Assembly: GCA_020028595.1 (NCBI GenBank)
Contig: JAIBHQ010000068.1
Span: forward strand, 1 to 6,016
Origin: Nitrospirota bacterium
GTDB taxonomy: Bacteria > Nitrospirota > Nitrospiria > Nitrospirales > Nitrospiraceae
Reading direction: 5' to 3'
Length of the DNA: 6,016 nucleotides
Under the pieces are notes generated by a model. That model saw nothing but the letters and a program-made list of their open reading frames with translations, searched no databases and was not told the origin of the DNA. A program made the translations under genes and the position numbers. Shown here one piece after another: positions 1-5,770 of this stretch. Each line of letters starts with the position of its first letter. Positions within the stretch are counted from its first letter, which is position 1.

Positions 1-32
1 TGTCCCGTTTCCCTGCACGCGTATCATAAAAT

Positions 33-40
33 AGGAGAGG
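33..40 (+). promoter_or_regulatory. Ribosome binding site for the FKBP gene
   Basis: AGGAGAGG lies 7 nt upstream of the GTG at 48-50. This strong Shine-Dalgarno match at ideal spacing supports the GTG codon as the real start even though it is not ATG. It also makes the signal peptide part of the protein. Confidence 0.75.
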
Positions 41-47
41 TGAGCTC

Positions 48-566
48 GTGAGACACAACACAGGATGGCTGATCGGGATTGCGGTGGCGGTGGTGCTGGG
101 CATTCTTGGGCCGATGTCCTCGTGGGCTGCCGCCGAGCTGACGGTGGCCGAGGGCATGGTCGTGTCGCTGGAATACACGCTCACGCTCCCTGATCGCACC
201 AGCGTGGAGTCCAATGTCGGCCAGCAGCCGCTCGTATTCACGCAGGGATCGGGCCACCTGGTGCCGGGATTGGAGAAGGCGCTCCTCGGCATGAAGGCCG
301 GCCAGACCAAGCATATCGAAGTGCCGGCCGAACTGGGCTACGGCGTCTACAATGCTGACAATCAGATCAAGGTGCCGAAAAACAAGGTGCCGCCGACCGT
401 GAAAGTCGGCGACGTGCTGACGCGGCCCTCCGATCGCAAGCCGCTGAAGGTCCTGGAAATCACCGCCGACACCGTCATCATGGATGCCAATCATCCTCTC
501 GCCGGGAAAGATCTCATCTTCGACATCAAAATTCTGAAAGTCGGGAAGGCTTCCGACAAGCCGTGA
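48..566 (+). CDS. Exported SlyD-like FKBP-type peptidyl-prolyl cis-trans isomerase
   Basis: This 172-residue protein probably catalyses cis-trans isomerisation of Xaa-Pro bonds and may chaperone folding outside the cytoplasm. Residues 1-29 form a signal peptide: Arg2, a hydrophobic core at about 8-22, and an AAA/E cleavage site after residue 29. The mature part follows the SlyD layout: FKBP strands from about 37 (MVVSLEYTLTLPDRTSVES), the GHLVPGLEKAL helix region at 69-79, a GYG turn at 97-99, an insert-in-flap chaperone domain at about 103-142, and the SlyD hallmark DANHPLAGKDL at 146-156 leading into the last FKBP strand. It ends at KASDKP, without the His-rich nickel-binding tail of Escherichia coli SlyD. 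The GTG start has a strong ribosome binding site 7 nt upstream. The stop overlaps the next gene by 4 nt (GTGA), suggesting translational coupling. Family assignment is strong; export is inferred from the signal peptide, and the substrates are unknown. Confidence 0.93.
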   Translation: MRHNTGWLIGIAVAVVLGILGPMSSWAAAELTVAEGMVVSLEYTLTLPDRTSVESNVGQQPLVFTQGSGHLVPGLEKALLGMKAGQTKHIEVPAELGYGVYNADNQIKVPKNKVPPTVKVGDVLTRPSDRKPLKVLEITADTVIMDANHPLAGKDLIFDIKILKVGKASDKP

Positions 567-1198
567 CCGCGCGCCGCCGCCCGGCGGATGCTGCCGTGCG
601 GACCGCCGCGGCCTATGCCGCCCGTGCGGATGCGTTCATCCGCCGGTGGGGCCGTCGCGCAAAACGATGTCCGGCGCTCCTCCGGGAGCTGCTCATGCTG
701 GCCGGGCCTTGCGCCGCCGTGCTGGATCTCGGGTGCGGTGCGGGGCAGGATGCGCGATTCCTTCTCGCGAAACGGCATCATGTGGTTGGAGTAGACCTCA
801 CGTGGCCGCTCCTCGCGTACGCCCGCCGGCACTCCCGCCGCGTCCCGCTCGTCCAGGGCGACATGCGCGCGCTTCCGTTTCGGCCCGGCGCATTCGACAC
901 GATCTGGGCCGCCGCCTCCCTGATTCATCTTCCGAAACCGGCCGCGCGCCGCCTCCTGCGCGCGCTCCGCACAATGGTGCCGCGTGGCGGTCTGCTGGCG
1001 GCCACAGTGGCCCAGGGGCGTCACGCCGGATTTTTGCGCACCGGATGGATTCCCGGCCGCTACTTCGCGCGTTGGAAGAAAGCGGAATTAGCGCGGGCGG
1101 TGAGGCGCGCCGGGTGGGACGTGATGCAGCTTCTCGTGGTGAGCGACCGTGAAAGAAAAGGTCGCTGGCTGAACCTGATCGCGCGACGGAGGGGATAA
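563..1198 (+). CDS. Class I SAM-dependent methyltransferase
   Basis: This 211-residue protein is a cytoplasmic methyltransferase of the Methyltransf_11/25 type. The Rossmann signature is clear: motif I VLDLGCGAGQ at 53-62 (glycine-rich SAM-binding loop), the acidic end of strand 2 in VVGVDLT at 74-80, QGDMRALPF at 98-106 (adenine-contacting Asp), FDTIWAAASLIHLP at 111-124 (motif IV region), and the post-motif turn PRGGLL at 140-145. The N-terminus is very rich in Arg and Ala, and the C-terminus is basic. The GTG start overlaps the FKBP stop as GTGA; only a weak GGAAGG lies upstream, so translation probably depends on coupling. A GTG at 596 (residue 12) is an alternative start. The fold is certain from the motifs, but the substrate (small molecule, protein or RNA) cannot be told. 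Pairing with an exported isomerase gives no obvious pathway. Confidence 0.9.
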   Translation: MTARRRPADAAVRTAAAYAARADAFIRRWGRRAKRCPALLRELLMLAGPCAAVLDLGCGAGQDARFLLAKRHHVVGVDLTWPLLAYARRHSRRVPLVQGDMRALPFRPGAFDTIWAAASLIHLPKPAARRLLRALRTMVPRGGLLAATVAQGRHAGFLRTGWIPGRYFARWKKAELARAVRRAGWDVMQLLVVSDRERKGRWLNLIARRRG

Positions 1199-1289
1199 CA
1201 TGCCACCCGATTACCTGGGAACTTCTCCGCCGGCATCAATGACGATCAAGCGATAGCAATCGGAGGCTCAACAAAGGTTGGTCTGGCGG

Positions 1290-2813
1290 CTAGAATAATC
1301 CGAGCTGGCCCCGCTCGGCGGCAGCGCGCTCCATGATCTTCCGGTCGATGACGGTCGCACGATCCATGGAGCCGATCAGCAGGCAGAGGTCGCAGAGGGT
1401 GTTGATATTTCTGGGGATCCCACCGCTCTGCTTGAAGACGATGTCGAGTGCCTCATCAGTGAAGACCGCCTTCGTGCAGTTGGCGGCCTGCAAGCGGAAT
1501 TGAATGTACTTGGCGGTTTGCTCCGCCGAAAAGTAGCCCAGGTGGTACTTGATCGAAATCCGCTGGGCGAACTGCTTCAGCGCCATCAAGCGGTCATTGA
1601 GTTCCGGCTGCCCCATCAGCACCAGGGTCAGGAGAAAGCGGTCGCTGAGCTGGAAGTTGAGCAGCAACCGGAGTTCTTCAAAAATCTGATCGTCCTGGAT
1701 GGTTTGGGCCTCATCAATGACCACGACCGTCTGCTTCCCCTTCTTGTAATTGTCCAGCAGGCGCTCGTTCAGCAGGTGCAGCAGTTTCAATTTCGTCTTG
1801 GTCGGCTCGATGCCGAGTTGATAGAGAATTTCCGTGAGAAAATCATCCACGCCGAAGCTGGGATTGGCGATCAGCGCCATGTCGTATTGCTGGCCGGCCA
1901 GGTGCAGACCCAACTCACGGCTGAGCAGAGTTTTGCCGCAGCCGATTTCACCGGTGAGCAGCAAGGCCCCTTTTCGGGTCTGAATGCCGTACAGCAGGCG
2001 GTGCAGCGCCTCTTCGTGCATGGGAGTGGGAAAGTAGAACTTGGGATCGGGCACGTTCTCAAACGGGAGCTCCGAGAGTCCCCAATAAAATTCGTAGGAC
2101 AGGCTGGGCTTGCCCGCTGGTGTAGTGGCAGGACCCGGCGGCGTGGCTGCAGGAAACGGGGGAGAGGGAGGGAGGCTCGGCTGTGCAACCGGGTGCGGCG
2201 CTTCCCGCGGCGCGGCCTTCGGAGGATTGTCCGGGGTCGGGGATTTCTCCTGGCTCGCCAGGAGAGGCCGTTCCACGGGCGGAGGCGGGACGTAGGGGAG
2301 AATGACGGGGAGCGGTTCCTCGATCATGACCGGCGCAACCGGGGTGACTGGCGAGGGATCGAGTGCCGCCGGGACCGGTTCCGGCGCGCCGGCAGGGACC
2401 CGGTCGGGTGCGGCGATCAGTGCGCTCCAGGGGAGCGCAGCCACGAAGGCGAAGAGCCCGCAGAGCAGGGCCAGCGCGGCCGCGTCGCCGATTTCCCGCG
2501 AGACCGGTTCCGCCCAGGCGTCCAGCCCGGGCGTCTTCAGCAATTCGCCGACGGACGTGAGGGATTCACCGCGCTCGCCCGGCCACGTAATTTTCATGGA
2601 CGACAGGCCGACTCCTGCCGCACCTTGTGCGATCTGGTATTTGCCCCATAACGCCAGGGTATCCAGCGGGACCTGGCTGACGGCGAGCCCGCTCCAGACA
2701 AGCACGCTGAACAGCGCGCCGATGGCCAGTGCCTGGCCGATCTGCGGCTGGCAGCGATGCCACCACTCACGGCTCAGCGTGCCGACATCCGACGCGGTGA
2801 AGCTTGGTAGCAT
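1290..2813 (-). CDS. Membrane-anchored ExeA/GspA-like AAA ATPase with proline-rich linker
   Basis: Read from the ATG at 2813, the protein has 507 residues. Domains in order: a short cytoplasmic N-terminus; transmembrane segment 1 at about 26-46; a periplasmic stretch of about 64 residues; transmembrane segment 2 at about 111-134; a Pro/Ala-rich linker at about 136-236; and an AAA ATPase at about 240-507. The ATPase opens with YWGLSELPFENVPDPKFYF, typical of the ExeA family. It has Walker A GEIGCGKT (288-295), Walker B VVVIDEAQ (363-370), a sensor-1-like region LVLMGQPEL (397-405) and a sensor-2-like GGIPRNIN (464-471). All key residues are present, so it should hydrolyse ATP. ExeA/GspA relatives help assemble type II secretion and other envelope complexes; that role here is inferred. 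Unlike Aeromonas ExeA, the ATPase is C-terminal and no peptidoglycan-binding domain is visible. The frame is open to a TTG at 2879 (529 residues), but that codon has no ribosome binding site, whereas the ATG has GGTGGGA just upstream. The gene is divergent from the TPR gene at 3014. Confidence 0.9.
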   Translation of the reverse strand: MLPSFTASDVGTLSREWWHRCQPQIGQALAIGALFSVLVWSGLAVSQVPLDTLALWGKYQIAQGAAGVGLSSMKITWPGERGESLTSVGELLKTPGLDAWAEPVSREIGDAAALALLCGLFAFVAALPWSALIAAPDRVPAGAPEPVPAALDPSPVTPVAPVMIEEPLPVILPYVPPPPVERPLLASQEKSPTPDNPPKAAPREAPHPVAQPSLPPSPPFPAATPPGPATTPAGKPSLSYEFYWGLSELPFENVPDPKFYFPTPMHEEALHRLLYGIQTRKGALLLTGEIGCGKTLLSRELGLHLAGQQYDMALIANPSFGVDDFLTEILYQLGIEPTKTKLKLLHLLNERLLDNYKKGKQTVVVIDEAQTIQDDQIFEELRLLLNFQLSDRFLLTLVLMGQPELNDRLMALKQFAQRISIKYHLGYFSAEQTAKYIQFRLQAANCTKAVFTDEALDIVFKQSGGIPRNINTLCDLCLLIGSMDRATVIDRKIMERAAAERGQLGLF

Positions 2814-2907
2814 GATGTCCCACCGATCGCGCGCCCGGCGGACACGGATGGAGGTGCACACCGGGTCCGCACGTTCCAAACTGCGATCAGACAGAAAGCG
2901 GATTTTC

Positions 2908-2936
2908 TTGCTCTGGCGATCGGCGGGCAGTATACC
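2908..2936 (+). promoter_or_regulatory. Candidate promoter for the TPR-tether gene
   Basis: TTGCTC (2908-2913) and TATACC (2931-2936) are separated by 17 bp, the ideal spacing, though each matches consensus only partly (3 of 6 and 4 of 6). Transcription would begin near 2943, leaving a leader of about 70 nt. The -10 overlaps the minus-strand candidate -10 through the palindrome GTATAC at 2930-2935. The match is weak and unproven. Confidence 0.28.
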
Positions 2937-2958
2937 ATCGCGAGGCGAGGTATGCTAA
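2929..2958 (-). promoter_or_regulatory. Candidate sigma-70-like promoter for the ATPase gene
   Basis: On the minus strand, TTAGCA (2958-2953, 4 of 6 to TTGACA) is followed after 18 bp by TATACT (2934-2929, 5 of 6 to TATAAT). Transcription would start near 2922, giving a leader of about 109 nt to the ATG at 2813. This is a consensus match by eye only. The housekeeping sigma consensus in this organism is assumed. Confidence 0.35.
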
Positions 2959-2976
2959 TCTCACCGTCGCTCGGAG

Positions 2977-2992
2977 CGCGCCGCTCGGCGCG
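2977..2992 (+). other. GC hairpin in the leader of the TPR-tether gene
   Basis: CGCGCC, loop GCTC, GGCGCG form a perfect 6-bp all-GC stem with a 4-nt loop. It ends 10 nt before the GAGG ribosome binding site. There is no U-run after it, so it is not an intrinsic terminator. It could tune translation or mRNA stability, but in GC-rich DNA such stems also arise by chance. Confidence 0.3.
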
Positions 2993-3002
2993 GATCCCAC
3001 AT

Positions 3003-3006
3003 GAGG
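3003..3006 (+). promoter_or_regulatory. Ribosome binding site of the TPR-tether gene
   Basis: GAGG lies 7 nt before the ATG at 3014, which supports that start. The ATG at 3001 is in another frame and reads only seven codons before TGA, so it is not a start for this protein. Confidence 0.6.
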
Positions 3007-3013
3007 CAGACTG

Positions 3014-5770
3014 ATGGCGGCTGACAGGAAAAAAGAGCTGTACGTCGAAGCCACCCAGCAGATCAAGGCGGGCAAGTACGGCCAGGCGTCCAAGCTGCTG
3101 AAAGATCTCATGGCGCTCGAGCCGTCCAACATCGAGTACCGCCGGCTGTCCGCCTCCCTGAATTTGAAACTGGGCAACATGATTTCGGCCAAGGCGGTCT
3201 ACGACTCGCTCGTGCAGGAAGCGTCGCAGATGCGGGATTACCGGCTGGCCGAGTCGCTGCTCCGGGAATACCTGGCGGCCGGCCCGCGCTACGTGCCGTT
3301 TCTCGAACTCCTGGGCCACGTGTGCGAAGACAACAACAATGGCATGGTCGCGGCCAACGAGTACGGGAAGGCGCTCCAGATTCTGCTGGAGGACGCCGAT
3401 CCCGACGAAGCCGGCCACGCCGCAGATCTCTACGGCAAGATCAAGGAACTGTCTCCGAACAATCCCGCGCTGGCGCAATACGACCCGACCAAATTCAGCC
3501 GGACGGCAACGGTGGCTGCGCCGTCGCCGCTCGAGACCGCGCTCAAGATGGGCGCGTCGGCTCCGCCTCCACCGGCAGCCGCACCTGTCGCGCCGCCTTC
3601 TTTCGCAGGGTCACCGCTGCCTCCGCCCGTTGCGTCGGTCAGCTCCAAACCGGCTCCGCCTCATCGCGCGGCGGACGACATTCCCATGGTGGACGACGAT
3701 CTGACGGAGGTTCTGGCGTCATCGGGAAAATACAAGGCGATGCCGCCCTTGCCGAAGCGCGAGGTGCCGCCGCCGGCACCGCCGCCACCGCCGATGGTCG
3801 ACGACGATCTGACCGATCTGCTGTCCAGGCCGATTCCGACGCGGCCGCCCTTGCCGAAGCGCGAGGTGCCACCGCCTCCGCCGCCACCCCCGCCACCGGA
3901 AGAGAAGCCGTCGTTGGCCAAAGCGCTGTTCGGCTTTCTGCAGTCTTCACCTGCGCCTGAACCTGAACCGCCTCCACCTCCGGTCGCTGCGGAGCCTCCG
4001 CCCGAGGCACCTCCGGCACCCCCGGCGGCTGCGGAACCGCCGCCGGCGCTTCCGCCGACTGCGGAAGCTGCGCCTGCCGCGCCGCCGCAATGGAAACCGT
4101 GGCAATCGGAGTCCGAGGAAGCTGCCGCACCAGTTGCTGAACCGGCGGTTGTCGAGCCTGCCGCGCCGCAAGAAACCGCGTGGAAAGCATGGCAGCCCGG
4201 GGAACCTGAGGCGGGCACAGCGGCTGCGGGTTCGGCTTCGCCGTCAGCAAAACCGCTTGGGACGGGGGCCGACTTTCTCGTCGTCGATAGTCGAAAGGGG
4301 CCTGGAGGATTTACGCCAGGTCTTGGGCCGGCCCTTGGCGAGAGCGCCCCGATCCCGACCAAAGGCCGGGCCGCCGCGCAGCCGCTACCGCGACGAGCGG
4401 CCACCGGTCGTCGGTCCGGCGGGCTGGGCAAGGCGGTCCGGACGCTGGTCACGCTGATCATGGTCGTGGCAGGCCTCGCCGTCGCGGGGTTTGGCGTCTT
4501 GGCGATCGGGTGCTTCCTGCTCGAGAAGAGCCCCTCCGACGTCGTTCGAAACTTTGCCGGCTCGCCGCCACCCGGCTCGCAGAATCCACGCAAGAACGCC
4601 TATCTGTTGCTTGTCGGGTTCGACGCGGACGCGGGGCGCGATCCCATGACGGAAGGCTACGAGCGCCTGCAAAAATCCGTCAGCGTCCGGCCGATCCAAT
4701 GCGAATGGGAACAGGCTTCCTCCTCGACGATGCGCTTCCCGGAGGAGACCTCGGTCGTCGAAACCTGGTGGCAGGGGCCGGATCCTGCCGGACAATTTCA
4801 GAAGGAGGCGGGCCGCATCCAGGGATGGACCGCCGGGAGCCCGGTTCTGCTGGAGCGCTACCGCGAGTGGCTGGGCATGTCTTTCGAAGACAGCGGCTAT
4901 GGCACGTTCGCCGTGCCGAATTGCGCGCTGATTCTGTCGGCGCACCGGCTGCATGTGGCCGAGGGATTCGGGCAGGGGCTGGCGAAGGGAATTGACAGGC
5001 TGGAGCAGGACCTGAAGGCCTGGCGCGCGGTGCTGGCCCAGGCGCGCACGCTGCCTGTCAAACAACTGGCCTTCGCGCTCTTCAGCGACGATCTGACGCT
5101 TCTGGCCGGTGTGTTCAGCCGTCCCGAACTCACCGGCGATACCGTCTCCGATCTCGTCCCATTAACGAAACCACTCGAGCAGGTCGAACGGTCGCTGCGC
5201 TGGTCCATGCAAAACGCCTTGACCGTGGACACCAAGCTGTTCGCCACCAACGCGCTGTTCGACGCCGTGCAGAATCCGTCGCCCCTCGTGCGGGTGCTGA
5301 TGTGGCTGCCCCTTCCCAGGCAGCGGGCGTTGAACGCCTACGCGGATCATTTCGAGGCGCTCCTCAAGGCGGCGGATCAACCGCTCACGAAACCGCCGCG
5401 TCTCTACGAGTTTGCCGGGACGCCGGCGAAGACGGTCATGGATTACCTGGCGAACCCTCTCGATAATCTGGTGCCCAGCCGGTCCGTCATCGCCTGGGAC
5501 CAGCAGGTCGGCATGGTATTTGAGACAGAAGCCCGCCTGCGGCTCGTCGGCGTGGCCGCGCGTCTGCGCGGAGCCTCGCGCAAGGCCATTCCAGGGCGGA
5601 TCGCGGAAGCGGGATCGAAATACACGGATCCGTTCACGGAGCTGCCGATGCTGCTGAATCCCTCGCGGGGGCGCATCTACAGCATCGGGAAAAACCTCAA
5701 GGACGATGACGGCGATCCCAAGCTCGACTTCGGAAGAACCCCGGCTCCTTCATTCTTCAGAATCCGGTGA
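3014..5770 (+). CDS. TPR protein with long proline-rich tether, one transmembrane helix and large periplasmic domain
   Basis: This 918-residue protein is not a family I can name. Residues 1-150 are helical TPR-like repeats, clearest at 8-39 (AGKYGQASKLLKDLMALEPSN) and 40-73, with weaker ones to about 150; these usually bind proteins. Residues about 160-470 form a low-complexity Pro/Ala tether with a 10-proline run at 286-295, duplicated blocks PMVDDDLT (224, 260) and PPLPKREVPPP (244, 278), and WKPWQ/WKAWQ (360, 390). A basic stretch (RRAATGRRSGGLGKAVR, 460-476) precedes a single transmembrane helix at about 475-503, so by the positive-inside rule the TPRs are cytoplasmic and residues 505-918 periplasmic. 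The periplasmic part is mostly helical and unrecognised until its end, where TDPFTELP...RIYSIGKNLKDDDGD (871-901) resembles the C-terminus of GspG-type pseudopilins and related proteins. The gene is divergent from the ExeA-like ATPase, suggesting a shared envelope assembly or secretion role (inference). The last 30 codons overlap a gene on the other strand. Confidence 0.88.
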   Translation: MAADRKKELYVEATQQIKAGKYGQASKLLKDLMALEPSNIEYRRLSASLNLKLGNMISAKAVYDSLVQEASQMRDYRLAESLLREYLAAGPRYVPFLELLGHVCEDNNNGMVAANEYGKALQILLEDADPDEAGHAADLYGKIKELSPNNPALAQYDPTKFSRTATVAAPSPLETALKMGASAPPPPAAAPVAPPSFAGSPLPPPVASVSSKPAPPHRAADDIPMVDDDLTEVLASSGKYKAMPPLPKREVPPPAPPPPPMVDDDLTDLLSRPIPTRPPLPKREVPPPPPPPPPPEEKPSLAKALFGFLQSSPAPEPEPPPPPVAAEPPPEAPPAPPAAAEPPPALPPTAEAAPAAPPQWKPWQSESEEAAAPVAEPAVVEPAAPQETAWKAWQPGEPEAGTAAAGSASPSAKPLGTGADFLVVDSRKGPGGFTPGLGPALGESAPIPTKGRAAAQPLPRRAATGRRSGGLGKAVRTLVTLIMVVAGLAVAGFGVLAIGCFLLEKSPSDVVRNFAGSPPPGSQNPRKNAYLLLVGFDADAGRDPMTEGYERLQKSVSVRPIQCEWEQASSSTMRFPEETSVVETWWQGPDPAGQFQKEAGRIQGWTAGSPVLLERYREWLGMSFEDSGYGTFAVPNCALILSAHRLHVAEGFGQGLAKGIDRLEQDLKAWRAVLAQARTLPVKQLAFALFSDDLTLLAGVFSRPELTGDTVSDLVPLTKPLEQVERSLRWSMQNALTVDTKLFATNALFDAVQNPSPLVRVLMWLPLPRQRALNAYADHFEALLKAADQPLTKPPRLYEFAGTPAKTVMDYLANPLDNLVPSRSVIAWDQQVGMVFETEARLRLVGVAARLRGASRKAIPGRIAEAGSKYTDPFTELPMLLNPSRGRIYSIGKNLKDDDGDPKLDFGRTPAPSFFRIR
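3686..3870 (+). repeat. Imperfect tandem duplication inside the proline-rich tether
   Basis: Two copies of an acidic block followed by a basic-proline block lie in direct order. MVDDDLT is encoded at 3686 and again at 3794; PPLPKREVP is encoded near 3743 and again near 3845. The second block contains a 27-bp exact repeat (3742-3768 and 3844-3870, offset 102 bp, 34 codons), while the acidic blocks are offset by 108 bp. The pattern indicates duplication of a unit of about 35 residues with later small indels, all in frame. Confidence 0.85.

Noticed and set aside
22..27. TATCAT as a -10 element for the FKBP gene
   Set aside because: It matches 5 of 6, but the start point would fall near 34, inside the ribosome binding site, and the -35 region lies outside the window.
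491..1024. 177-codon minus-strand open frame opposite the methyltransferase
   Set aside because: It runs antisense to the SAM-binding motifs and gives a low-complexity Arg/Gly-rich product with no domain.
1199..1289. Intrinsic terminator between the convergent methyltransferase and ATPase genes
   Set aside because: I found no GC stem followed by a T-run on either strand in this 91-bp gap; termination may be Rho-dependent or not visible by eye.
1500..2651. 383-codon open frame on the plus strand opposite the ATPase gene
   Set aside because: It is the antisense of a gene with clear Walker motifs. Its product is Arg/Gln-rich without any recognisable domain, and such long shadows are common in GC-rich DNA.
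2814..2879. N-terminal extension of the ATPase from the TTG at 2879
   Set aside because: There is no Shine-Dalgarno sequence before the TTG, and the extra 22 residues are Arg-rich without a domain; the ATG at 2813 is better supported, though not proven.
2774..3478. 234-codon minus-strand open frame across the divergent region
   Set aside because: It would cover the likely promoters and the TPR coding sequence; the product shows no domain, and the plus-strand frame has clear TPR repeats.
3661..4593. 310-codon minus-strand open frame rich in Gly and Ser
   Set aside because: It is the complement of the Pro/Ala-rich tether (CCG/GCC codons read back as CGG/GGC and related Gly codons); composition explains it fully.
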